In this document: positions 1-8,386 of the stretch, piece by piece
Numbering within the stretch: position 1 is the stretch's first letter
Layout of the letters: each line of letters opens with the position of its first letter
From: an uncultured Bacteroidota bacterium
Lineage (GTDB): Bacteria; Bacteroidota; Bacteroidia; Bacteroidales; 4484-276
Direction: 5' to 3'
Assembly (NCBI GenBank): GCA_903944895.1
Contig: CAJATL010000159.1
Span: forward strand, 1 to 54,080
DNA length: 54,080 nt
The notes under the pieces: generated by a model
The model's input: the letters and a program-made list of their open reading frames with translations, nothing else
Told to the model about the DNA's origin: nothing
Database searches by the model: none
Translations under genes and position numbers: made by a program

Positions 1-1440
1 ATTTGCACTATTGGGTTCGTAGCCATAAGATCCCCACATTTCTTCAAATTCGATCTGGTAAGCCCGTGCCAGGCTCTGATCCTGAATAATGATCACATTG
101 TTCGCATCAAGGTTGATCTGGCCATCGGTAAAATTGGTCGAACCGGTCCAAACCAGTGGGTCGTTTGCATCGGCGGATTGAGCGTCGAAAACGATGAATT
201 TATTGTGCATAATGCCGGTTCGTTGCGAACTTGATGGCCCGATCAGCAAATGAACTGCTGAACCTACCAGTTCGTCAATCCCAAGGTTTGCAGTTGTTCC
301 GCAGCCGATAACACGAACCCTCACACCCCGGTTGGCAGCAGCTTTTAACGCATTGCTGATATTACTGATACCGGTATTGTTAAAGTTGTAGATGGTAAAA
401 TCGATGGTGTATTTGGCGCGTTCGATGTATTTGATCAGGGTATCATCAATGGTCGAGGGAAGATAAATAGCATCAACGCCGTTTGAATAGGAAACATCAA
501 CGGCCGAATTAAAATAGGACTTCATGTCGCCACTGGAATTTGAAATGGTTGCAAATGAAGTAACAGCCGAAAATGCAGTATCCGATCCACTTACCGAAAA
601 AGCTTCAACCCAGGTAATCTGGCCGGGATTTAAACCAGACAAACTAATGGAGTGATTTGTTGAACCACCGGTTCCCGAAACAAGGTATGTTGTAACCGTT
701 TCGGCAGTTGGCCCGTAAAACATTTGGGTTGTCCCGGCTGCATTGGTAGTCCAGCTAAAATCGAGGGTGGTTTTTGTAAAAGCAGTATTTGATAATGAAC
801 CTGTGAGAAAAATGGCACTGTTTTGACCGAGATCGTCCAAATCGCGCGGCAATAATTGATAACCGGCATTCGGGTTGCTGTAATCGAACTGTGAACAGAT
901 TGCTGTTAAGCTGATCAGGCCAGTTGGAATAACGGTTCCAACCAGATTTTGTCCGTTTTTTACATAAATATATCCAATTTCTCCGTTTGCCGAAAATTGA
1001 TACTTTTTGTTTCCGGTAAACAAAAGCCCGGCATCATTAAAAAGCACATCCTGAATCTTCAGCAATCTACCTTCATAAGGTTCCGAGATTTGATTTGGTG
1101 TTAGAACAATTGGATCAGGCAGCGGATTTCCGGTTGAATTAACTACAACGCTGGTAAGCGGATCGAGCTCAAGCAACTGGTTATAGATTTTGAGCGTTCC
1201 GGTAACGGTGATGGTGTCGCCACGGTTGGATGAATTTACCAGCGAACCATAAGCAGCAATTCCGGCGGTGGCATCCTGAAAATAACGGATTACACCTAAC
1301 TCGGAGCCGTTGGTTGCAATCCCTTTAACCGTAACAACAGTGCCTTCAGGCATTGCACGAGCTTCAAGGATTGTATTCTGAGCATAGCTGAGTGAAAAAA
1401 TGCTGAGTAAAAAGAGCGCAAAAATGAGTGATTTTTTCAT
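1..1440 (-). CDS. Secreted phospholipase-D/nuclease-type protein with N-terminal OB-like domain (C-terminus off window)
   Basis: The frame is open from an ATG at 1440 to the window edge (480 codons, no stop), so the C-terminus is missing. A signal peptide ends near SYA-Q (residues 1-20). Residues about 21-180 look like the OB-fold/DUF5689-type beta domain often fused to Bacteroidetes secreted nucleases. A fibronectin-like stretch follows. From about 330 there is a PLD-family domain with an HKD motif: MHNKFIVFD, with His412, the Lys two residues later and the Asp at the end, then GSTNFT. PLD enzymes cleave phosphodiesters through the His. A single-HKD enzyme usually dimerises, as Nuc-type nucleases do; a second HKD may lie beyond the edge. 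It starts 18 bp after the TonB receptor gene on the same strand, so the two are probably cotranscribed. Substrate (DNA, lipid or other) is inferred, not shown. Confidence 0.85.
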   Translation of the reverse strand, partial: MKKSLIFALFLLSIFSLSYAQNTILEARAMPEGTVVTVKGIATNGSELGVIRYFQDATAGIAAYGSLVNSSNRGDTITVTGTLKIYNQLLELDPLTSVVVNSTGNPLPDPIVLTPNQISEPYEGRLLKIQDVLFNDAGLLFTGNKKYQFSANGEIGYIYVKNGQNLVGTVIPTGLISLTAICSQFDYSNPNAGYQLLPRDLDDLGQNSAIFLTGSLSNTAFTKTTLDFSWTTNAAGTTQMFYGPTAETVTTYLVSGTGGSTNHSISLSGLNPGQITWVEAFSVSGSDTAFSAVTSFATISNSSGDMKSYFNSAVDVSYSNGVDAIYLPSTIDDTLIKYIERAKYTIDFTIYNFNNTGISNISNALKAAANRGVRVRVIGCGTTANLGIDELVGSAVHLLIGPSSSQRTGIMHNKFIVFDAQSADANDPLVWTGSTNFTDGQINLDANNVIIIQDQSLARAYQIEFEEMWGSYGYEPNSAN

Positions 1441-1458
1441 AGTATAAGTGTATTAATT

Positions 1459-4254
1459 TTAGTTGATAACAATTTTTAATGAAGCTGAGAACTGACGGCC
1501 TGCGCCCATGAATACAGAGGCTGAACGTGCATCGAATGAATTGAACGGCTCTTGAATGTAGGTATCGTTGTTGCTGGCATCCGAAACATAAACGGTATTT
1601 AACAGGTTCAACATATTAAATTTGAGGGTAAAACCAAACTTGTCGAGTGCATTAAGTTTAAAACGATAACCTGTATGTAGATCAAGTAACATGTAAGCCG
1701 GTATCCTCCACGATTCGACAGGGTTTCCGAGTTCATCGGTACATTCCTCCGGGTTAAAGTCGGCATAATAGCGATCGAAAAAAGTACCGCCACCTTCGAT
1801 GTACAAACCTTTTATCGGTTCATATCTCAAACTAGCGCCCAATTGTGTTTGTGCCGCGTCGCCAACGTGTATGCCGGTTGCATCAAAGCTTAGCGTGTTT
1901 GCCGGTTCGTTGGTGTCGGTGAAATACATTTGGAGGTTGTCAATTTTCTTATCCCACTCCCAGTTGCCTAACGAAATTAAACCCTGAAAATCGAGATTGG
2001 TAAGGATTTTATAAACAAAATCTAGTTCTACGCCAATGTGCAAAGCATCCATCCCTGGAATATCACCATAGGTACGGCCTTCTATTCCTGAGATTGGATC
2101 TTCATACTTGGCCGAAACCTGAGTAGTAGGCTTATTTTGCCATTTTGTGTAATACGTATTAACGTTGGCCGAGAATTTCTTACTGGTGTAGGCATAGCCA
2201 AGTTCCAAAGCTTTAACCTTTTCATTTTTGGTGAGGGAGTCTGCCTGGAAAACAGCGCTGTATCCCTTGAAGTAATATTTAAAATCTTTGGTTTTTGACA
2301 GATAGCCTAAATTGATAAATACATTGCTACGCTCGCTCAGATTGTAATTGGCGCCAGTTTTAAAAGTAAAACCAGGTTTATATTTCCAGTCGGATTCCAG
2401 GTTCCCGTAGTGATCATTTTTTTTATACCCACTTGCCGATGCAGTGAGGTTTACAAATGAACTGAAAACGCCTGTTTTATATTCGAGTTGTGTAAAAATA
2501 CCACCCCAGTTTACAAGCCCATCATCATAATAGTACACCTTGTCGCCTACATGCTTTACTGCTAATTGAGGGTTTGCTTCATATTCTTCATTACTATAAC
2601 GTTTGTCATAATCATCAATAGCATAATCACCACCCAGTAGGTCAGTAATTTCCATGTAATGTTCGGCTTTGTAAGATCTAAAATCAAGACCTCCCGAAAA
2701 ATCAAACTGGTCGTTTATTTTATAGCTGAATGATGACAACAACCCATACCAGCGATGATTGTTATTGCTTTGCACCAGGTAGTTGTTCGAATAGTAGAGT
2801 TTATCGCTGTATGTTGAATTAATAGCAGTATCCGGTCCCCACCCGGCATTGATCGGGCCTGAATTTTGATCATAAATACTTTGCCAGTTTATCTGCCCGA
2901 TTTCGTCGCTTGAAAATACACCGGGATTATTTTCAACATCGGCTGCAGTAATCAGGTTATCATTGTTCAGACTTTTCCGCGGCCTTTCGCCACCACCTGT
3001 TCCCAATGAAAGGTAGACCGTGTTCGATACCGTTAACCTGTCGTTTACATTCCACGAATCGCGAAGACTAAACTGTGGTTTGAAATAGGTGTTGGTCATT
3101 TCGTTCTGAACCTCCCTTGATGCGTTTGGATTCATGATACGGGCGGTAGAATCGCTGTTCCACTGTTCGGCATTGCGTGTTAAGTAACCCCAATGCTGGT
3201 TATAACTGATGCCCATATTCCGGATTTCAGGAAAATCTGCTGAATCAACGCCATGTTCGAGGGCATACTCAGTGTCATAATCGGCAATGGAACGCTTGTA
3301 GCTGCGTTGTTTATGGGTTTGGGGAGCACCAAAACCGGTAAGACTGGTAATGTGATTTCCCCATCTTTTATCGATTTTTGCGAAGAAAAACCATGCGGTT
3401 ACATTTGTTTGATCAACCCAACCATTACCCTGCTTAAAAGCACCTGCCAGGGTTACACCCCAGCCATTATTTAACTTTCCGGAAGTATAGCCCAGGTTTG
3501 TTGTAAGTTTGCCGGATTGATCCACTGCTTGTTCGATGCTAAATGAACGGTTTGCTTCGATACCTTTTGTAAGGATGTTCATTGTACCTCCAACCGAGGG
3601 CAGCGCGAGTTTGGAGGCTCCAAGCCCACGTTGCACCTGGATGCTGCGGGTAACGGCATCAAGGCCAAACCAGTTGGACCAATAAACCCAGCCATTTTCC
3701 ATATCATTAACCGGAATCCCATCGAGCATAACGGCAACATTTCGCTGACTGAAACCACGGATGGTAATACGTGCATCACCATCACCACCACCTTGTTGGG
3801 TGGCATAAACGCCGGGGGTTTTGTTTAACAGCATCGGGATATCCTGGCCCGATAAACGTTCTTCGATTTTGGCCGGAAGTAAAGTTGTAAAAGCAACAGG
3901 TGTTTCGCGCGAACGAGCCACATCCCCAACTATCGAAATCTCATCAAGTACAAGGGTTTCCATCTTAAAAGTGAGGTTTATAGGCTTGTTTGTTACCTCA
4001 ATATCCTGCGAAACCGGGCTGTAACCTACATAAGAAACCTGAAGTGTGTATTTACCAGGATCCAGAAGCAACGTAAATTTCCCTTCAATGTCGGTTGCGA
4101 CGCCTGTTAAGGTGCCTTTTATCACCACGTTGGCACCCACAACGGTTTCGCCAAGAAAAGAATCCTTTACCACGCCACTGACAGTTTGTTTTTGCCCAAA
4201 AACAGAAAATGTGAGTGCTGCAAGGAATGAAAAAAGTAAAATTTTAAGTTTCAT
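1459..4254 (-). CDS. TonB-dependent outer-membrane receptor
   Basis: A 931-aa protein. The signal peptide ends near residue 20 (SVFG-Q). A carboxypeptidase-D-regulatory-like beta-sandwich spans about 22-110 (VSGVVKDSFLGETVVGANV). A plug domain spans about 115-235 and contains IRGFSQRNVAVMLDGIPVND and GGTMNILT. The rest is a 22-strand-type barrel rich in Tyr, Asn and Trp. TonB-dependent receptors import large substrates across the outer membrane using proton-motive force. No SusD gene is adjacent and the typical SusC length of about 1000 aa is not reached, so it is better called a generic TonB receptor than SusC. It is directly followed by the secreted PLD-type protein and preceded by a lamin-tail T9SS protein. 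Uptake of nucleic-acid breakdown products or phosphate esters is a context-based guess. Confidence 0.9.
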   Translation of the reverse strand: MKLKILLFSFLAALTFSVFGQKQTVSGVVKDSFLGETVVGANVVIKGTLTGVATDIEGKFTLLLDPGKYTLQVSYVGYSPVSQDIEVTNKPINLTFKMETLVLDEISIVGDVARSRETPVAFTTLLPAKIEERLSGQDIPMLLNKTPGVYATQQGGGDGDARITIRGFSQRNVAVMLDGIPVNDMENGWVYWSNWFGLDAVTRSIQVQRGLGASKLALPSVGGTMNILTKGIEANRSFSIEQAVDQSGKLTTNLGYTSGKLNNGWGVTLAGAFKQGNGWVDQTNVTAWFFFAKIDKRWGNHITSLTGFGAPQTHKQRSYKRSIADYDTEYALEHGVDSADFPEIRNMGISYNQHWGYLTRNAEQWNSDSTARIMNPNASREVQNEMTNTYFKPQFSLRDSWNVNDRLTVSNTVYLSLGTGGGERPRKSLNNDNLITAADVENNPGVFSSDEIGQINWQSIYDQNSGPINAGWGPDTAINSTYSDKLYYSNNYLVQSNNNHRWYGLLSSFSYKINDQFDFSGGLDFRSYKAEHYMEITDLLGGDYAIDDYDKRYSNEEYEANPQLAVKHVGDKVYYYDDGLVNWGGIFTQLEYKTGVFSSFVNLTASASGYKKNDHYGNLESDWKYKPGFTFKTGANYNLSERSNVFINLGYLSKTKDFKYYFKGYSAVFQADSLTKNEKVKALELGYAYTSKKFSANVNTYYTKWQNKPTTQVSAKYEDPISGIEGRTYGDIPGMDALHIGVELDFVYKILTNLDFQGLISLGNWEWDKKIDNLQMYFTDTNEPANTLSFDATGIHVGDAAQTQLGASLRYEPIKGLYIEGGGTFFDRYYADFNPEECTDELGNPVESWRIPAYMLLDLHTGYRFKLNALDKFGFTLKFNMLNLLNTVYVSDASNNDTYIQEPFNSFDARSASVFMGAGRQFSASLKIVIN

Positions 4255-4273
4255 AAGTTGAAGTTTTAAAATT

Positions 4274-4320
4274 TAAAAAGTACCTGATATGACGAAATTT
4301 GCATGATCAGGTACTTTTTA
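4274..4320 (-). terminator. 15-bp perfect hairpin between the lamin-tail gene and the TonB receptor gene
   Basis: Arms at 4274-4288 and 4306-4320 (taaaaagtacctgat and its exact complement) enclose a 17-nt loop. Each arm carries an A/T tract on its outer side, so it can terminate in either direction. It lies 29 bp after the stop of the minus-strand lamin-tail gene and 20 bp before the receptor start codon. It would end the upstream transcript or sit in the receptor leader as an attenuator. Confidence 0.7.
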
Positions 4321-4349
4321 GTAATTATCTTAAAATAATGATGTTGAGA

Positions 4350-5429
4350 CTACTTAACAAGTATTTTTTGGGTTGTATATTTTTGATCCCCGAAAGTTAT
4401 CTTAACCAGGTAAACGCCATGGATTTGTTTTCCGATGGCAACTTCTGCTAGTTTTTTGGGAGAAGCAAACATTTCGGCATGAATTTCTTTACCATCAACA
4501 TTATAAACCTGAACCCTGTTGAATTCCTGGTTTGAAACAAGTGCAAAATGATAGTCAACAACCGGGTTTGGGTAAATATTTAAAGTTCCGGTTGATGAAA
4601 TATCGTTAATTCCCGAGTAGCTCGGATCAGCCACACAACTGTGCGAACCAAGGTTATCCCAAATATCTTTGTAAACAAAATGCCCAACACTATCCAACTT
4701 GGCTGGCACGGTGTCCCACTCCATATTTACAACAAATGCTGCGGGGTTGGCTACAACACCCTGAATTACGTTAGGTTTTCTGATCAGGGAATGATCCGAA
4801 GTCCACGACATCCAGAAAGGGCCGTAGGTAACATTATCCGTTGCTTTGGATTGAACGATGTAGTTGATTACTTTTCCGGTTACCGGACTGCCGCTGGCAT
4901 TGTTGTAAGTGAGGGTTGAATCCTGAACATACGACCAGCCGGTTTCGGCTGAGATAGCACTTCCCATTCCAAGCTTTCCAATAAGGTCAACGGCGGTAAC
5001 ATTCGAAAAATCTGCGCTTGGAGCTTCTCCATTTGGTGTTTTTATCAGTCCGATGGCATCATTACCATTCATGTAAGTTGGAGCCGGATAAGCGCCATCA
5101 AGCTGATCGGCCAATGCCTGCATAACAGGGCTGCAAGCCGGTGATGTAGGTGTACTTGTTGTTTGTCCGTTTACCAAGACAAAAGTTTTATAAGGCTCTA
5201 GTGTGCCCGATAAATGCGTAACGCCACCTTCAGTAAAAACAGAACTTCCGTTACTGAAACGAACTACCCAGTAGTTATTCAGGTCGATAGCTGCGTTGGT
5301 AGGATTGTAGATTTCGACACCTTTGTTGTTGCCGCTGCCTTCGATGTATTCCGAAAAGAACAAATCGGTTTGGGCAAAGCTGAACGCTGAGGTGAAGAAA
5401 ATGCCCAGTAGTAGTAATAGATTTTTCAT
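4350..5429 (-). CDS. Secreted lamin-tail-domain protein with T9SS type A sorting domain
   Basis: A 359-aa protein. The signal peptide ends near SFA-Q (residue 19). A lamin tail domain begins at about residue 22 (FFSEYIEGSGNNKGVEIYNP) and is followed by beta-rich sequence including Asn/Gly-rich loops. Residues about 277-359 are a T9SS type A sorting domain: LNIYPNP at its start, then VQVYNVDGKEI, GVYLVKI and a basic QKILVK end. The protein should cross the outer membrane by T9SS and be anchored or released at the surface. Bacterial lamin-tail domains are often found with secreted nucleases and phosphatases, which fits the endonuclease gene diverging on one side and the receptor/PLD pair on the other. 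No catalytic residues are evident; a binding or scaffolding role is likely. Confidence 0.85.
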   Translation of the reverse strand: MKNLLLLLGIFFTSAFSFAQTDLFFSEYIEGSGNNKGVEIYNPTNAAIDLNNYWVVRFSNGSSVFTEGGVTHLSGTLEPYKTFVLVNGQTTSTPTSPACSPVMQALADQLDGAYPAPTYMNGNDAIGLIKTPNGEAPSADFSNVTAVDLIGKLGMGSAISAETGWSYVQDSTLTYNNASGSPVTGKVINYIVQSKATDNVTYGPFWMSWTSDHSLIRKPNVIQGVVANPAAFVVNMEWDTVPAKLDSVGHFVYKDIWDNLGSHSCVADPSYSGINDISSTGTLNIYPNPVVDYHFALVSNQEFNRVQVYNVDGKEIHAEMFASPKKLAEVAIGKQIHGVYLVKITFGDQKYTTQKILVK

Positions 5430-5488
5430 AAAAAGTAAAGTTTAAAACGATAATTATGTTAATTTTTCTTTAATTTCAAAATTGTATG

Positions 5489-5521
5489 CAAAGCTACTAT
5501 TTATTTGAGAAACAAACCAAA
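5489..5521 (-). promoter_or_regulatory. Bacteroidetes-type promoter for the lamin-tail gene
   Basis: On the minus strand, TTTG (5521-5518) is followed after 21 nt by TAgcTTTG (5496-5489). This matches the Bacteroidetes consensus TTTG-N19-21-TAnnTTTG. It lies 60 nt upstream of the ATG at 5429. Confidence 0.65.
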
Positions 5522-5799
5522 AGTAATTTATCAACTATAAACCAATAAGGCTAACATGCTATTAAACAACTAAATACAATGGGTATTTCTAAAATAACTT
5601 AGTAGGGTTGTTTTTTATGAAATGAACATTCTAACCCGGATAAACCAGAAAAGACACCCTTCTACAAGCTCAGGATACGCAATAATCAAAACTCATCCCG
5701 CACTTGCGGAACAAAATTACATTGATGAAAATTTAAAACCAGGACAAGGTAAAATCCATTGCCGTCAAGTTAAGCCCAAAGTCTTGAGATTTTCCATAG

Positions 5800-5958
5800 C
5801 CCAAACCTTCAGGTTTGGGATTGAAATAATCCCAAACCTCATGATGGCAGGGCGTTTACGCCCTTATTGCCCATAAAGCGATCCTTGTCATTTGAAGGTC
5901 GTAAACGACCTATTGGTTCATGGCTACTATACAATTAACCCGGCGCTGAAGCACCGGG
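5800..5958. repeat. Cluster of four short hairpins in the 5430-6053 intergenic region
   Basis: The 624-bp gap between two divergent genes holds no convincing gene; an 84-codon frame at 5622-5876 reads through the hairpins and is discounted. Hairpins: cccaaacct/aggtttggg (5800-5819), with a further copy of the left arm at 5831-5839; gggcg/cgccc (5850-5863); aggtcg/cgacct (5896-5911); cccgg/ccggg (5939-5958). This resembles the imperfect intergenic palindromes scattered in Bacteroidetes genomes. The remaining sequence is AT-rich and contains the two divergent promoters. Confidence 0.5.
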
Positions 5959-6017
5959 CTATGGATTCTTTTCCAAAGAAAACATCCGTGTTGCCACATT
6001 TTTATTGCTGATTAATC

Positions 6018-6025
6018 TATTTTTG
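6018..6025 (+). promoter_or_regulatory. Candidate -7 element for the secreted endonuclease/phosphatase gene
   Basis: TAttTTTG at 6018-6025 lies 28 nt before the ATG at 6054. A TTG at 5991-5993 could act as -33, but the 24-nt spacing is longer than consensus. Confidence 0.4.
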
Positions 6026-6053
6026 CCAAAAAATAAATCTAACAATTTCAACA

Positions 6054-7100
6054 ATGATGAAACGCTCGCTCAGATTATCCGCAATTTTTGCCTTGATCTT
6101 TTTAACCACTTTTGCCTTTGGCCAATCATCCAAAAAAGACAAAATCAGGTGTATTTCCTTCTACAACCTCGAAAATCTTTACGACACGATTAACCAACCA
6201 GATGTTGATGATGAGGAGTTTACCCCTGCCGGAAAAAGCATCTGGGATAGCAAAAAGTACCAGGCAAAACTTACCAATATATCGGATGTTATTTCGAAAT
6301 TAGGCAAAGAGGTTACACCGGAAGGGCCTGCAGTTATGGGCCTCTGTGAAATCGAAAACCTTGGTGTTCTGAAGGATTTAGTTGCACAGCCTGCTATCAA
6401 AAAACGCAAATACCAGATCGTGCATTTCGACAGCCCCGACAAGCGCGGCATCGATGTTGCCATGATTTATCAACCCAAATATTTTAAAGTCACCAACACC
6501 ACCTCCACACGCCTGTTCATCGAAGGAGATGATAATTTTTTCTCGCGCGATCAGTTGGTAGTTTCGGGTGTTTTTGATGGTGAACCCATGCATTTTATCG
6601 TCAATCACTATCCTTCACGCAGTGGCGGGCAGGAAAAAAGCGAAGCAAAACGAATTGCTGCTGCCCAGCTTTCGCGGCATCTGGTTGATTCACTTCTTGC
6701 CATCAATCCAAAAGCTAAAATTTTACTGATGGGCGATTTGAACGATGACCCTTCAGATGTTTCGGTTTCGAAATACCTCAATACCACAAATGATAAAAAT
6801 GCGCTAACAGGCAACCAGTTATTTAATCCAATGGCCGACATCCTTAAAGGTGGCACCGGAACCCTGCAATACCGCGATAAATGGAACCTTTTTGACCAGA
6901 TAATTCTGTCGCCGGCATTTTTTGGTGAAAGCAAAAATTCCTATCAATTTAAAGAAGCACAGGTTTTTAACAAGTCATTTCTTATCCAGCAAAGTGGCGA
7001 TTATAAAGGCTATCCGTTACGCACATTCGGCGGCAAGGATTACCTTGGCGGATACAGCGACCACTTTCCGGTGATGATTTTAATCAGCAGAAAAGGCTGA
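6054..7100 (+). CDS. Secreted endonuclease/exonuclease/phosphatase family protein
   Basis: A 348-aa protein with a signal peptide ending near residue 23 (TTFAFG-Q). It has the whole DNase-I/EEP catalytic set: Asn in FYNLEN, Glu99 in CEIEN, RGIDVAMIY, His185 in NHYPSRSGG, Asp228 and Asn230 in GDLND, and Asp336-His337 in SDHFPV. This fold hydrolyses phosphodiesters or phosphomonoesters with a divalent metal; no T9SS tail is present, so it is periplasmic or released by another route. Two ATGs are in tandem at 6054 and 6057. The stop lies only 17 bp from the convergent stop at 7118, with no terminator between. Its place beside lamin-tail, TonB receptor and PLD genes suggests extracellular nucleic-acid or phosphoester degradation. 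Confidence 0.88.
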   Translation: MMKRSLRLSAIFALIFLTTFAFGQSSKKDKIRCISFYNLENLYDTINQPDVDDEEFTPAGKSIWDSKKYQAKLTNISDVISKLGKEVTPEGPAVMGLCEIENLGVLKDLVAQPAIKKRKYQIVHFDSPDKRGIDVAMIYQPKYFKVTNTTSTRLFIEGDDNFFSRDQLVVSGVFDGEPMHFIVNHYPSRSGGQEKSEAKRIAAAQLSRHLVDSLLAINPKAKILLMGDLNDDPSDVSVSKYLNTTNDKNALTGNQLFNPMADILKGGTGTLQYRDKWNLFDQIILSPAFFGESKNSYQFKEAQVFNKSFLIQQSGDYKGYPLRTFGGKDYLGGYSDHFPVMILISRKG

Positions 7101-7117
7101 TTACGAAAGACTGACAA

Positions 7118-8374
7118 TTAAGGCACCAACTCAAATTTCTTCCTCGAAATTAATTTGCCTGAAAGATAAGCCTCAAAGGCATAAACTCCCGGTTGCCGGG
7201 TTTCGGAGGAAACGGAGATTGAGCTATTTATCGAAGTTGCAGAATCGCCGGGCAAAAGTTCGGCTTGCTTCCTGTAAAAGGAATTTCCGTCGGGGCCAAC
7301 CCATTCGAGGTCAAATTTAAGAGTTTTATCAGCGTAAGCAGCGCGGTTTCCGATATCAGCGAAAGCATGGATTCTTCCCTTTTTTGCAATGCTGAAAACC
7401 GAGTCAATGCCATTTCGTTCGCCGGTAGTCTTATCGAAACTTCTGCAAAAGCTAATATTAGCGGTTATTTTTATCGAGGGGGGTGGAAGCAACTTAGGTT
7501 CTGGAATCAGAACAAATTTCTTTTCGGCAAGCAATTCGCCTGAAAGATAAACCCTGAGCAGATAATTGCCGGGCTGCCTTGTTTCGGGCGAAACCGACAT
7601 CGAATTATTAAGGGTCGTCGTGGAATCGCCGGGCGAAAGGGTGATAATTTTCCGATACACGGAGGTGTCGGCCGGACCGATCCAGTCGAGTTTAAATTTC
7701 AGCTCATCATCAGCAACAGCAAACCGATTCTCGAGATCAACAAAAGCATTCACCCAGCCTTTTTTTCCGATAGTAAAAACGGTGTCCACGTCAATGCGTC
7801 TTCCGGTTTTCTTATCAATTTTTTTACAGAAGTTGATTTTTGCTGCAATTTTGGTTAGTGCTAAAATCGAGTCCGGTATTTCGGGCAGGAGGGTGAATTT
7901 TTTCTCAGCAATCAGTTCACGGAAATAATACACCCGAAGCAGGTATTCGCCGGGTTGCCGTGTTTCGGGTGAAACTGAAATACCACTGTTTATCGCTGTA
8001 GATGAATCATTTGCGGCAAGATTTATTGGTTTGAGATAAAACGAACTGCCATCAGGCCCGACCCAGTCGAGGTGAAACATGAGTTCCCGGCCGGCAATGG
8101 CAAAACGGTTCTCCAGTTCAACAAATGCGCGAACCGACTCTTTTTCTTTAATGGCAAAACTTGTTGCGGCATCAAGCGGTTTGCCGGTTTTTTTACTCAA
8201 TTTCCGGTAAAATGTAATCTTTGCCGAGATGTCATCAGCATTTTTTGGCAGATAAACAAAGGTCGAATCAGCAGCAATAACAGCTTCCTGCTTCCGACTG
8301 GCACAGCCAGTGAAAATCATCATCAAAATGAGATTCAGAAAAATTGCGAGGTTCAGGAGTTTCATCCTTTTCAT
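7118..8374 (-). CDS. Lipoprotein of three tandem ~115-residue repeats, unknown function
   Basis: A 418-aa protein with a lipoprotein signal ending FTGC (Cys24). The mature part is three clear copies of one beta-rich domain, at about residues 49-165, 173-290 and 300-418. Each copy runs: a K-K-T-G turn, an (A/V)F(V/A)(D/E)-(L/I)-x-NR-(F/A)A stretch, a D/E-W-(V/I)-GP motif, then S-(V)-S-x-ETRQPG and a final L-x-(E/K)-KKF. I do not recognise the family. Domains of this pattern look like immunoglobulin-fold binding modules. It is the last gene of the minus-strand directon headed by pgsB, 12 bp after the acyltransferase gene. A surface or periplasmic role in polymer handling is inferred from position only. 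Confidence 0.8.
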   Translation of the reverse strand: MKRMKLLNLAIFLNLILMMIFTGCASRKQEAVIAADSTFVYLPKNADDISAKITFYRKLSKKTGKPLDAATSFAIKEKESVRAFVELENRFAIAGRELMFHLDWVGPDGSSFYLKPINLAANDSSTAINSGISVSPETRQPGEYLLRVYYFRELIAEKKFTLLPEIPDSILALTKIAAKINFCKKIDKKTGRRIDVDTVFTIGKKGWVNAFVDLENRFAVADDELKFKLDWIGPADTSVYRKIITLSPGDSTTTLNNSMSVSPETRQPGNYLLRVYLSGELLAEKKFVLIPEPKLLPPPSIKITANISFCRSFDKTTGERNGIDSVFSIAKKGRIHAFADIGNRAAYADKTLKFDLEWVGPDGNSFYRKQAELLPGDSATSINSSISVSSETRQPGVYAFEAYLSGKLISRKKFELVP

Positions 8375-8386
8375 AGCTTTCTCATG

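Noticed and set aside
630-869. A 79-codon frame within the 5' secreted PLD gene
   Set aside because: It is on the same strand in another frame of the PLD gene that runs from 1440 to the edge; no protein-like pattern.
1459-4254. SusC of a polysaccharide utilisation locus
   Set aside because: No SusD neighbour, shorter than SusC and nearby genes are nuclease-like, so only TonB-dependent receptor is claimed.
5622-5876. An 84-codon frame in the divergent intergenic region
   Set aside because: It runs through the hairpin cluster, has no recognisable domain or start signal, and is best explained as repeat sequence.
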